NCBI RefSeq assembly: GCF_018390555.1
Contig: NZ_JAHBGB010000027.1
Location: 124,001-188,000 of the forward strand
Reading direction: 5' to 3'
From: Ancylobacter oerskovii
GTDB taxonomy: Bacteria; Pseudomonadota; Alphaproteobacteria; Rhizobiales; Xanthobacteraceae
DNA length: 64,000 nt
Position 1 is the first letter of the stretch, and each line of letters begins with the position of its first letter. The notes beneath the pieces are model-generated. The model worked only from the letters and a program-made list of their open reading frames with translations, did no database searches and was not told where the DNA came from. Below, in pieces: positions 21,315-29,442 of this stretch. Position numbers and translations under genes: made by a program.

Positions 21315-22334
21315 ATGGCCCGCAAGATCAGCTACAAGCAGGCGATCAACGAGGCGCTCGATCTCGAGATGCGCCGTGACCCCACCGTCATCGTGCTCGG
21401 CGAGGATATCGTCGGCGGCGCCGGCGCGCCGGGCGAGCTCGACGCCTGGGGCGGCGTGCTCGGCGTCACCAAGGGGCTGCACGCCAAGCACGGCAACCGG
21501 CTGATGGACACCCCGCTGTCGGAGAGCGCCTATATCGGCGCCGCCATCGGCGCCGCCGCCTGCGGCATGCGCCCGGTGGCCGAGCTGATGTTCCTCGACT
21601 TCATGGGCGTGTGCTTCGACCAGATCCTCAACCAGGCCGCCAAGTTCAAATACATGTTCGGCGGCAAGGCCAAGACCCCGGTGGTGATCCGCGCCATGGT
21701 GGGGGCCGGCTTCCGCGCCGCCGCCCAGCACTCGCAGATGCTCACCCCGCTCTTCACCCACGTGCCGGGCCTGAAGGTGGTGTGCCCTTCCAACGCCTAT
21801 GACGCCAAGGGCCTGCTCATCCAGTCGATCCGCGACGACGACCCGGTGATTTTCTGCGAGCACAAGGCGCTCTACGGCTCGGAGGCCGACGTGCCGGAGG
21901 AGAGCTACGCCATCCCCTTCGGCGAGGCCAACATCGTGCGCGAGGGCAAGGACGTCACCATCGTCAGCTACGGCCTCACCGTGCACCGCGCGCTCGACGC
22001 CGCCGAGAAGCTCGCCAAGACCGGCGTGCAGGCCGAGGTGATCGACCTGCGCACGCTCTCGCCGATCGACTGGGACACGGTGATCGAGAGCGTGGAGAAC
22101 ACCGGCCGGCTGGTGGTGGTCGACGAGGCCAATCCGCGCTGCTCCATCGCCGGCGACGTCGCCGCCCATGTGGCGCAGAACGCCTTCGGGGCGCTGAAGG
22201 CGGCGCCGCAGATGGTCACGGCGCCGCACACGCCGGTGCCGTTCTCGCCAGTGCTGGAGGATCTCTACATCCCCTCCGCCGACGCCATCGCCGCCGCCGT
22301 GACCAAGACCACCGCCCGCGCGCTCGCGGCGTGA
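21315..22334 (+). CDS. acoB: Acetoin dehydrogenase E1 component, beta subunit
   Basis: Partner of AcoA in the alpha2-beta2 thiamine-dependent E1 enzyme. It shows the transketolase pyrimidine-binding fold (MRRDPTVIVLGEDIVGGAGA, then TPLSESAYIGAAIGAAACG) and the C-terminal transketolase domain with VEVIDLRTLSPID-like sequence. Length 339 residues. It starts 31 bases after acoA with GGAGGAAA before the ATG, and its stop lies 11 bases before acoC. Confidence 0.95.
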   Translation: MARKISYKQAINEALDLEMRRDPTVIVLGEDIVGGAGAPGELDAWGGVLGVTKGLHAKHGNRLMDTPLSESAYIGAAIGAAACGMRPVAELMFLDFMGVCFDQILNQAAKFKYMFGGKAKTPVVIRAMVGAGFRAAAQHSQMLTPLFTHVPGLKVVCPSNAYDAKGLLIQSIRDDDPVIFCEHKALYGSEADVPEESYAIPFGEANIVREGKDVTIVSYGLTVHRALDAAEKLAKTGVQAEVIDLRTLSPIDWDTVIESVENTGRLVVVDEANPRCSIAGDVAAHVAQNAFGALKAAPQMVTAPHTPVPFSPVLEDLYIPSADAIAAAVTKTTARALAA

Positions 22335-22345
22335 AGGAGCACCCG

Positions 22346-23461
22346 ATGAACGAACGCATCAAGCCGATCGTCATGCCCAAATGGGGTCTGTCGATGTCGG
22401 AGGGCAAGGTGACCGGCTGGCTCAAGCCCGCCGGCACCAGGGTCGGCGTCGGCGACGAGATCGTCGAGGTGGAGACCGACAAGATCGCCGGCGTCGTCGA
22501 GGCCAACGAGGCCGGCACGCTGCGCCGGGTGATCGGCGCGCCCGACACAATCTATCCGGTGAAGGCGCTGATCGGCGTCATCGCCGATGACGACGTGCCG
22601 GAGGCCGACATCGACGCCTATGTCGCCGAATACGCCACCCATGCGGCGGAAGAAGGCGAGGAGGCGGAAGCCGGCCCGCGCTACGAGTTCGTCGAGACCC
22701 CTGCGGGGCGGCTGCGCTACGCCAAGCGGGGAGACGGCGAGCCGAACGTCATCCTCATCCACGGCTTCGGCGGCGACCTCGACAACTGGCTATTCAATAT
22801 CGATGCGCTGGCCGAGGCCGGCACCGTCTACGCGCTCGACCTGCCCGGGCACGGCCAATCGGACAAGCAGGTGAAGGAGGCCTCGCTGGCCGGGCTCTCC
22901 GGCGCCGTCACCGGCTTCATGGATGCGCTCGGCATCGCCTCGGCGCATCTGGTCGGCCATTCCATGGGCGGGGCCGTCGCCGCGCAGACCGCGCTCGACC
23001 ACCCGGACCGCGTCAATTCCCTCACGCTGATCGGCTCGGCCGGGCTCGGGGCGGAGATCAACAGCGGCTACACCGACGGCTTCGTCGCGGCGACGTCCCG
23101 CCGCGACCTCAAGCCGGTGCTGGAGCAGCTGTTCCACGACCCGGCCACCGTCACCCGCCAGCTGGTTGACGACCTGCTCAAGTACAAGCGTCTCGACGGC
23201 GTCGACGAGGCCTTGCGGGCGCTCTCCGGCGCGCTGTTCCCCGGCGGGCGGCAGAGCGCGGTGCTCGCCGAGGCGCTGAAGGCGGCGAAGGTGCCGGTGC
23301 TGGTGGTCTGGGGGGAAAGCGACCAGGTGATCCCCGCCGCCCATGCCGGCGCGCTCGGCGCGCGGGCCAAGGCGGAAGTCATCGGCGAGGCCGGCCACAT
23401 GGTGCAGATGGAAAAGGCCAACCGGGTCAACGAGTTGGCATTGGCTCATATCAGAGGCTGA
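22346..23461 (+). CDS. acoC: Acetoin dehydrogenase E2 subunit with alpha/beta-hydrolase domain
   Basis: Dihydrolipoyllysine acetyltransferase component. An N-terminal lipoyl domain (residues 1-80) holds the lipoylated Lys in EVETDKIAGVVEA near residue 45. It is followed by an alpha/beta-hydrolase fold with nucleophile GHSMGGAVA near residue 206 and His in GEAGHMVQME near 350, instead of a classical E2 catalytic core. This lipoyl-hydrolase fusion of about 370 residues is the known AcoC form of proteobacteria. ATG 22346 follows AAGGAG. No E3 (lipoamide dehydrogenase) gene lies in the operon, so E3 is probably shared with another complex. Confidence 0.93.
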   Translation: MNERIKPIVMPKWGLSMSEGKVTGWLKPAGTRVGVGDEIVEVETDKIAGVVEANEAGTLRRVIGAPDTIYPVKALIGVIADDDVPEADIDAYVAEYATHAAEEGEEAEAGPRYEFVETPAGRLRYAKRGDGEPNVILIHGFGGDLDNWLFNIDALAEAGTVYALDLPGHGQSDKQVKEASLAGLSGAVTGFMDALGIASAHLVGHSMGGAVAAQTALDHPDRVNSLTLIGSAGLGAEINSGYTDGFVAATSRRDLKPVLEQLFHDPATVTRQLVDDLLKYKRLDGVDEALRALSGALFPGGRQSAVLAEALKAAKVPVLVVWGESDQVIPAAHAGALGARAKAEVIGEAGHMVQMEKANRVNELALAHIRG

Positions 23462-23518
23462 ACCAGGCTCTCCAACGACACGAACGCCGCCGCACGGGCG
23501 GACGGCGAAGGAGGAAAC

Positions 23519-24304
23519 ATGCCCGATCTCAAGGACAAGAGCATCGTCATCACCGGCGCCGCCGGCGGCATCGGTGCCGCCATCGCGCTGGCGCTGGCCG
23601 CCGACGGTGCCCGCATCACCGTCGCGGATCTCTCGCAAGCGGCGGCCGATCAGGTGACCAGTCGGATCACCGCCGCCGGCGGCAAGGCCATCGCCGTGGC
23701 GGTGGACGTACGCGAGCGGGCGCAGGTGCGCGCCATGCTCGACCGCGCCGTCGAGGCCTTCGGCCGGCTCGACGTACTGTTCAACAATGCCGGCGTCGCC
23801 CAGACGAGGCCCTTCCTCGACATCACCGAGGAGGACTGGCGCTTCATCACCGATGTCAACGCGCTCGGCGTGCTGATCGGCATGCAGGAGGCGATCAAGA
23901 CCTTCCGCAGCCAGGGCGGCGGCGGCAAGATCGTCAACACCGCCTCCATCGCCGGCAAGCAGGGCTATGAGCCGCTCGCCCATTACTGCGCCTCGAAATT
24001 CGGGGTGGTGGCGATGACCCAGGCCGCCGCCCGCGCCTTCGGCAAGGAGGGCATCACCGCCAATTGCTTCTGCCCCGGCGTGGTGGCGACCCCGATGTGG
24101 GACACCATCGACAAGGGCTTCCGCGACAGTGGGCTGACGCAGAAGCAGAACGAGGCGTTCGACACCTTCGCCGCCGGGGCGGTGCTGGGGCGGGCCTCGC
24201 GGCCGGACGACCTCGTCGGCGTGGCGCGCTACCTCGCCTCGGCAGATTCCGATTTCATGACCGGCCAGTCCCTGATGGTGGACGGCGGCATGGTCTTCGT
24301 CTGA
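23519..24304 (+). CDS. SDR oxidoreductase, probable acetoin/2,3-butanediol dehydrogenase
   Basis: Classical short-chain dehydrogenase of 261 residues. It has the cofactor motif TGAAGGIGAA, structural NNAG near residue 90, and the Ser-Tyr-Lys triad (NTASIAG and HYCASK, Tyr near 156). It sits inside the acetoin operon, so interconversion of butanediol or diacetyl with acetoin is the natural guess. Stereospecificity cannot be read from sequence, and SDR substrate calls by homology are often wrong. A good AAGGAGG lies before the ATG. Confidence 0.8.
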   Translation: MPDLKDKSIVITGAAGGIGAAIALALAADGARITVADLSQAAADQVTSRITAAGGKAIAVAVDVRERAQVRAMLDRAVEAFGRLDVLFNNAGVAQTRPFLDITEEDWRFITDVNALGVLIGMQEAIKTFRSQGGGGKIVNTASIAGKQGYEPLAHYCASKFGVVAMTQAAARAFGKEGITANCFCPGVVATPMWDTIDKGFRDSGLTQKQNEAFDTFAAGAVLGRASRPDDLVGVARYLASADSDFMTGQSLMVDGGMVFV

Positions 24305-24314
24305 GGAGGCGCCG

Positions 24315-24671
24315 ATGGCATCCAGCGAGAACCTGCCGCAGCAATTGAAGGACATGAACCTGCGCTTCGGCGCGCTCGCCAAGGCGGCCCCGCAGACGAT
24401 GGGCGCTTTCCGCACGCTGATGGGCGAAGCCTCGAAAGCCGGCGCCCTGCCGGCGAAGGTGAAGGAGCTGATCGCCGTCGCCATCGCCGTGCACCAGGGC
24501 TGCGGGGACTGCATCCTGTTCCATGTCGCCAATGCCCGCAGCCACGGCGCCGAGCGCGAGGAACTGGTCGAGGTGCTGGCCGTCGCCATCGAGATGGGTG
24601 GCGGGCCGGCCGCGGTCTATGCCGGACAGGCGCTCGAAGCCTTCGACGCCTTCACGGCCGGCAGGACGTGA
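24315..24671 (+). CDS. Carboxymuconolactone decarboxylase / AhpD-like protein
   Basis: 118-residue helical protein of the CMD/AhpD superfamily. The redox motif CGDCILFH (Cys near residues 64 and 67, His near 70) is intact, so it may act as an alkylhydroperoxidase-type thiol reductase rather than a decarboxylase. It follows the SDR by 10 bases and ends at a strong hairpin, so it is the last gene of the acetoin operon. A role in dealing with oxidative or aldehyde stress during acetoin use is only inference. Confidence 0.85.
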   Translation: MASSENLPQQLKDMNLRFGALAKAAPQTMGAFRTLMGEASKAGALPAKVKELIAVAIAVHQGCGDCILFHVANARSHGAEREELVEVLAVAIEMGGGPAAVYAGQALEAFDAFTAGRT

Positions 24672-24676
24672 GCCTC

Positions 24677-24707
24677 CCGGGCCGGCCGGCATGATCGGCC
24701 GGCCCGG
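24677..24707 (+). terminator. Strong GC hairpin at the end of the acetoin operon
   Basis: A perfect 12-bp stem (CCGGGCCGGCCG and its inverse) with a 7-base loop begins six bases after the stop of the AhpD-like gene. No U-tract follows, so it may need Rho or act as a 3' stabiliser. Confidence 0.65.
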
Positions 24708-24764
24708 ACGGAACGCGCCCTCTCCCCTCGACGTTGTCAGGGACCAGCGTGAAGGGAGGAGACG

Positions 24765-25124
24765 ATGAGCCAGCGCGAGGACCGCATCCGGGAGCAGGCC
24801 TACCGGCTGTGGGAAGAGGAAGGAAGGCCCGACGGCCGCGCGGACCGTCACTGGTCCGATGCCGAGCGGCTCGTCGCCATCGAACAGGGCGGGCACGAGG
24901 AGACCGCCCCCGCCGCAGGCGGGACAGCGGAGGCCGAGGAGGTCGCGCGTCTGGCGATCGATCCCAATGTCCTGATGGCGCCGGAGGAACACGAGCCGGT
25001 CAGCGAGATCGACACCATCCACCGCACCCTCGAAGTGCCTCCCGCACGCCGCCGGGCGCACGCGCCGCTCGCGGATGAGGACGGCGCCCTGAGCGGGCTG
25101 GCGGGTACCCGGCTGGAAGAGTGA
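24765..25124 (+). CDS. DUF2934 domain protein
   Basis: 119-residue acidic soluble protein. The N-terminal 40 residues (REDRIREQAYRLWEEEGRP, then HWSDAERLV) match the DUF2934 motif common in Hyphomicrobiales. The rest is low-complexity and Glu/Ala rich. No function is known. A good AGGAGA site precedes the ATG. It stands alone after the acetoin operon terminator. Confidence 0.8.
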   Translation: MSQREDRIREQAYRLWEEEGRPDGRADRHWSDAERLVAIEQGGHEETAPAAGGTAEAEEVARLAIDPNVLMAPEEHEPVSEIDTIHRTLEVPPARRRAHAPLADEDGALSGLAGTRLEE

Positions 25125-25284
25125 GCGACCGCCTTTCCTCCACGCGGCTCCCGGGCGGGAACGCCCACCCGGCCGCAAGAAGGATTGGCTCTGCGCGACG
25201 CCTCACCCTAGCTTATACTCCGGTTGGCGCGCCCCCTGGCCGGCTGCCGGCGGAATGCGCTCCAGACAACCGGGAGATCGCCTC

Positions 25285-25584
25285 ATGAACACCGCCAATC
25301 TGCAGATGGAAGGCACGCTGCTCGCCCTCGCCGCCCTGTGCGAGGCGCTGAAGCAGAAGGGCGTGCTCACCGGCGAGGAGATCGCCGGGGCGCTTGCCTG
25401 CGCCGAGGCGGGAATCTCCTCGCGAGCCCCCGGCATGAGCGAGGCCAACCGCGAAGCGATCCGCTTCCCCATCCGCTTCCTGCGCCGGGCGATGGAGCGG
25501 GACGGCTCGGCGCTCGACTATGCCGCCATCGCCGCCGGCGTCGGGCGTACCCGCGACGGGGCGCGGGCTCTCCCGACCGAATAA
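25285..25584 (+). CDS. Hypothetical protein
   Basis: 99-residue soluble protein, mostly helical by appearance (ALAALCEALKQKGVLTGEEI, then AIRFPIRFLRRAMERDG). No family recognised. ATG 25285 follows a GGGAGA site. Codon use and frame quality look like a real gene. The preceding gap contains nothing clear. Confidence 0.6.
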   Translation: MNTANLQMEGTLLALAALCEALKQKGVLTGEEIAGALACAEAGISSRAPGMSEANREAIRFPIRFLRRAMERDGSALDYAAIAAGVGRTRDGARALPTE

Positions 25585-25684
25585 TCGGGCACAGAGTAAA
25601 CGGGCCGTGCCGCGCGGCCGGCGCGCCTTTGCCGCTGCGGAGGGCGTGGCCGCGCCGTCGCGGCGGCGACCGGCGGCCGCGAGG

Positions 25685-26218
25685 TCAGTTTCGCGCGCTG
25701 GCCGCCCTCAGCCTCTTCAGTTCCTGCTTCGCCCTGGCGACGCCCGCGCTCGCGACGTCGCCGTCCTTGAACTTGGCATATTCGTCACCGGCGACCGGCT
25801 GCGCGTGCTTGAACACGTACCAGTCGCCGCCCGGCTCCCGGCGCTGATACAGCACCTTGTCCGGGCCCAGGCGATGGGAGAAGCAGGTCGAGTTGCGTCC
25901 CGACGGGCCGTTGGCGTGCCACAGGCCCTGGAAGCAGACCCAGCCGGTGGGCGATACCCACCAGGTGCCCTGCACATAGCTCACCTCGTTGCCGGAGCCG
26001 GCCCAGGCGACGAACTTCCTGTTGGGCGAGAAATAGGCCGCGCCGTCCGACCAGATCCAGCTCTTGCCGGAATAGAGCGCATCGATCGCCGCGACGCCCG
26101 GCAGGCCGGCCGGGGCCGGCTTCCTGGCGGCCTGCGGCGCCGGGCCCTGCGCCTGCGCCGGCGGCGCCGCGGCGGCGAGCATCGCGGCCACCGCCGCGGC
26201 GAGAACGGACTTCATCAT
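25685..26218 (-). CDS. DUF995-like secreted protein
   Basis: 177-residue exported protein. A signal peptide (MMKSVLAAAVAAMLAAAAPP, cleavage after AQA) is followed by a Trp-rich beta domain with the pattern SWIWSDGAAYFSPNRKFVAW, WWVSPTGWVCF and YQRREPGGDWYVFK. This resembles DUF995, found in Brucella, Agrobacterium and relatives, function unknown. It is the last gene of the minus-strand polysaccharide block and ends in a helical RAKQELKRLRAA tail. A role at the cell envelope is likely but unproven. Confidence 0.7.
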   Translation of the reverse strand: MMKSVLAAAVAAMLAAAAPPAQAQGPAPQAARKPAPAGLPGVAAIDALYSGKSWIWSDGAAYFSPNRKFVAWAGSGNEVSYVQGTWWVSPTGWVCFQGLWHANGPSGRNSTCFSHRLGPDKVLYQRREPGGDWYVFKHAQPVAGDEYAKFKDGDVASAGVARAKQELKRLRAASARN

Positions 26219-26277
26219 GACAAACCTCCCGAATGCTGAAAGATGCCGGCCGCGACGAGCCGCGCGGCGCGGCGGCG

Positions 26278-27222
26278 TCAGTTCACGAGGCCGCGCTGCA
26301 GCCGCCAGTCGGGGCGGCCATAGGGCGCGGGCCAGGCATAGGTTTCCACCTCGTTGAAGTAGATGACGGCGGCGAGCCCGGGGAATGCCTCGCCGATGGT
26401 GCGCATGTCGCGCTCCCATTGCGCGGTGAAGGCTTCGTCGCCGCGAAAGCCGAGTTCGGCCACCACGATCGGCCTGCCATACGGCGCCACGCGCTCATAG
26501 GCCGGCCGCAGCGCCTCCTCGAAGCTGCGCGCATGCCCGTAGCGGTCGATGTCGTATTGCTGAAGGTCGAGCACGGTCAGCCCGATCGTATCGACATAGG
26601 CGTCGCCCGGATAATAGGCCTCCAGCCCCGCCTCGCCTCGCGGCGACCACATGAAGCGGGCCTGCGGCGCATATTTGCGGCACTCGGTGACGACGTGCCG
26701 ATAGGCCGCCGCATAGTCCTGCGGCGACCACGCCGCCCAGGGGAACCGGCCGTTCCGCAGATCCATCTCGTGCGCCCAGCGGATCGTCACCGGGCTCTGG
26801 AGCCCTCCGACGGCGACGCAGACCGCCTTGACCGTGCCGTCCTCGGCACCGGCGAGTATGTCGGCGAGCAGCCGGTCGGCCGGGGGGTTCGCCGCCGGCG
26901 CCCACGACCATGGCTCGACGGTGACGAGCAGGTCGCGGCCATATTGGCGGGCATAATGATCGGCCTTCGCCAGCGAGCCGAGATCGGAATGGCGCCAGGG
27001 CATGAACACATGCTCGATGCGCACGCCCGTATCCCCGGCGAACACGCCGTCGGGATCGTAGACGCCGAACGCGACCTGTCCGGCCGGCAAGGCGGGACGG
27101 GGCGTCGACTGCGTCACGCCGGGAATGACCAGGATGGCGGTCAGCGCGAGCCCCGCCCCTCCGGCCAATGCGGCAAGATACATCGTCCTGGCAAGATACG
27201 TCGTCCTGGATCCTGTCATCAT
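26278..27222 (-). CDS. GH26-like glycoside hydrolase, membrane-anchored
   Basis: 314-residue protein with an N-terminal membrane anchor (residues about 13-35) and a TIM-barrel hydrolase resembling GH26-type beta-glycanases. Candidate acid/base Glu is in IRWAHEMDLRNG near residue 150, and the nucleophile Glu in VVAELGFRGD near 255. Its place behind a cellulose-synthase-like transferase suggests it trims, releases or edits the polymer outside the membrane. Exact linkage specificity is unknown. Confidence 0.72.
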   Translation of the reverse strand: MMTGSRTTYLARTMYLAALAGGAGLALTAILVIPGVTQSTPRPALPAGQVAFGVYDPDGVFAGDTGVRIEHVFMPWRHSDLGSLAKADHYARQYGRDLLVTVEPWSWAPAANPPADRLLADILAGAEDGTVKAVCVAVGGLQSPVTIRWAHEMDLRNGRFPWAAWSPQDYAAAYRHVVTECRKYAPQARFMWSPRGEAGLEAYYPGDAYVDTIGLTVLDLQQYDIDRYGHARSFEEALRPAYERVAPYGRPIVVAELGFRGDEAFTAQWERDMRTIGEAFPGLAAVIYFNEVETYAWPAPYGRPDWRLQRGLVN

Positions 27223-27385
27223 CTTCCTGCCTCCTCCTGTTTCGCGCCGGCGCAGAGCGGCACCCGCCCTTCCCCCGCGCGACCGTCACCGGACCGGACG
27301 CCACGCCGACCGGCAGCATCCGGCGACCGGCCGGCCCCGGATCGTTCGCGGCCGACGAGGCGGCGGCTTCCGGTGATGGTGCGTC

Positions 27386-29344
27386 TCATTCCGGCCTCCC
27401 CGGGCGGGGCGCGCCGGCCGGCGGCCCTGCGGGCGACAGCCTTTCGAGCGGCGGCTTTGCGGGCGGTTCCTGCCGGTCGATCCAGGGCGGAACGAAGACG
27501 AGCCTGTAGACGCCGCGCCCCATGCCGGCGCCGGTGACGGAGAAGACCGTCTCGGTATAGGCCAGCGGCATCGCCCCCCAGGCGAGCGCGCCGAGCCCTT
27601 CCGGCCCGCGCTGCACGGCGGCGGCCAGCGGCAGGGCGAACAGCCCGACGGCAAGGCCGGCATTGAGGCCCGCCAGCCCCGCGCCACGCCGGCAGGCGCG
27701 GTCGCGCGGCGGGTTCTCGAGGCGATGGCGCACCAGGATGACCGCGACCAGCAGGGCGTAGAGCAGCGCATTGACGATGGCGAAGACATAGAAGCCGCTC
27801 GCCGAGCCGGCATCGCCGAAGACGAGCGCCGCGGCGGCGGACAGGGCCGAGATCGCCGCATAGGGCGCCAGCACGCGCAGCGGCACCGGGGCCACGCCGC
27901 CCTTGCCCTTGGGGGTCACGCGGAAATCGACGAACGAGCCGGTCATCCAGTCGCGCAGGGCGTAGAGCGTGCCGAGCAGCGACCACGGCCACTTCGCCAG
28001 CACGAACAGGATCTCCTCCCAGCTCATCAGGCGGGAATCGACCGGGCGCAGCCAGCCATTGGCCCGCCAGCGCCAGACCATGAGCAGCAGCACCACCGAC
28101 ATCGGCGCGTAGTGCACGACGAAGTCGATATAGGTGACGTTGGCGAAAGGCTCGCCGGTCGCGAGGGCCACTGCCGGCATCAGGAACAGCAGCGCCCAGA
28201 TGCCGGAATAGAGCGGGTACCAGAACTGGCAGAACAGAAACTGGAAGCGCAGCCGACCCGGCAGCCGCGGCAGCAGCTGCGGCGAGTAGCGCAGCAGGAT
28301 GGTGACGAGGCTGCGCGACCACTGGAATTCCTGCGTCGCCAGATCGGCGAAGGTGCACGGCCCGTCGCCATGGGCGAAGGCCTCGATGGCATGGACGCCG
28401 CGCCAGCCCTGCGCGTTCATCATCAGCGTGGTCGAGTGGTCCTCGGCGAGCTCGGGGCCGAGGCCACCGATCTCCTTCAGCGCCGCGGTGCGCACCCCAT
28501 AGTGGGAGCCGATGCACAGCGGCGCCCATCCGCCGGTGTAGCCGGCCTGAAGCGGGCCGTGCATCGAGGCCTCGGCATAGAGGCGGGCGCGCGCCGACCA
28601 GCTGTGGCCGGCATTACGGTCGCAGATGCTGGGCGCGGAAACGTAGCCGACGGCCGGATCGCCGAACGGCGCCAGCATGCGCTCCAGATAGTCCCGCGTC
28701 GGCACATGGTCGGCGTCCATCTGCACGACGAAATCGTACAGCTCGTAGCCGTAATGGTCGTAGAAATAGGCGAGGTTGCCTTCCTTGCAGCGCGTGCGGC
28801 GGGGCCATTCCTGCCGCTGATACGCCGCGACGCCCCTGCGGGTGGAGACGCGCACGCCTCGCCGCGCGCACCAGGCGAGGGTCTCGTCGGAGGGGTCCTC
28901 GTCGGCCAGCCAGGTATCGTGCGGGTAAGGCTGCGCCAGCATGGCCCCGAGGGTTTGCGCCACCACCTCGAACGGCTCGGACGGGGCCTTCGTCACCACC
29001 ATCGCCACCCGGCTGCCGGGGGGAAGCCGCGTCAGGCCCGCCGGCTTGCGGCTGCCGATGAAGATGGAGAAGAAGTACACCGGCATCAGGGTGAGCCAGG
29101 CGAAGGGCAGGCTCGCAAAGGCGAAGCGCCCGAGGCCGTCGACATGCGCGGGATCCAGCCACCACGTCCAGAAGAACAGGAAGGCCGCCGCCCAGACGCC
29201 GACCGCGAGCAGGAACTCGAGGCGCTGCCGGGGAGCGAGGAACGGGGCGAGCAAGGCGCGCGGCAGAGCGTAGACGCGGCGATCGGTGAACGCGCCGGGG
29301 CTGTCCTGCGCCGAGGCGGCGAGGAGGCGCGGGTCGCCGGTCAT
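27386..29344 (-). CDS. Cellulose-synthase-like family 2 glycosyltransferase
   Basis: Processive membrane glycosyltransferase of 652 residues. Two N-terminal membrane helices (about residues 40-95) precede the GT2 domain; the nucleotide-sugar Asp pair is in DEDPSDETL, the DXD is MDADHV near residue 210, and the catalytic base is AEDHST near 298. About five to six C-terminal membrane helices follow. The usual QxxRW acceptor motif reads QEFQW here (near 337). The start at 29344 overlaps the stop of a 33-codon ORF as ATGA. No PilZ domain is apparent. Confidence 0.85.
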   Translation of the reverse strand: MTGDPRLLAASAQDSPGAFTDRRVYALPRALLAPFLAPRQRLEFLLAVGVWAAAFLFFWTWWLDPAHVDGLGRFAFASLPFAWLTLMPVYFFSIFIGSRKPAGLTRLPPGSRVAMVVTKAPSEPFEVVAQTLGAMLAQPYPHDTWLADEDPSDETLAWCARRGVRVSTRRGVAAYQRQEWPRRTRCKEGNLAYFYDHYGYELYDFVVQMDADHVPTRDYLERMLAPFGDPAVGYVSAPSICDRNAGHSWSARARLYAEASMHGPLQAGYTGGWAPLCIGSHYGVRTAALKEIGGLGPELAEDHSTTLMMNAQGWRGVHAIEAFAHGDGPCTFADLATQEFQWSRSLVTILLRYSPQLLPRLPGRLRFQFLFCQFWYPLYSGIWALLFLMPAVALATGEPFANVTYIDFVVHYAPMSVVLLLMVWRWRANGWLRPVDSRLMSWEEILFVLAKWPWSLLGTLYALRDWMTGSFVDFRVTPKGKGGVAPVPLRVLAPYAAISALSAAAALVFGDAGSASGFYVFAIVNALLYALLVAVILVRHRLENPPRDRACRRGAGLAGLNAGLAVGLFALPLAAAVQRGPEGLGALAWGAMPLAYTETVFSVTGAGMGRGVYRLVFVPPWIDRQEPPAKPPLERLSPAGPPAGAPRPGRPE

Positions 29345-29442
29345 CGCGCCCTCCCCGTCATGGCGGGGCGCCGGCCCGCCGCGGACATCGCCCGCGCGGG
29401 ACCGGCGGCGGGCATGATGGCCGGGATCGCGCTCGCCCTCAT
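29341..29442 (-). CDS. 33-residue ORF coupled at both ends
   Basis: A 33-codon frame begins at 29442 inside the stop of the epimerase gene (ATGA) and its own stop overlaps the start of the glycosyltransferase (ATGA). The peptide opens MRASAIPAIMPAAGPARAMS and is basic at the end (MTGRAR). It carries no recognised motif. Exact coupling at both ends favours translation, possibly just to carry ribosomes across to the transferase, but chance cannot be excluded. Confidence 0.4.
   Translation of the reverse strand: MRASAIPAIMPAAGPARAMSAAGRRPAMTGRAR

Noticed and set aside
24677..24707. Regulatory operator at the perfect GC palindrome after the AhpD-like gene
   Set aside because: Its place directly after an operon stop, with a loop and long GC stem, fits a terminator better than a binding site.
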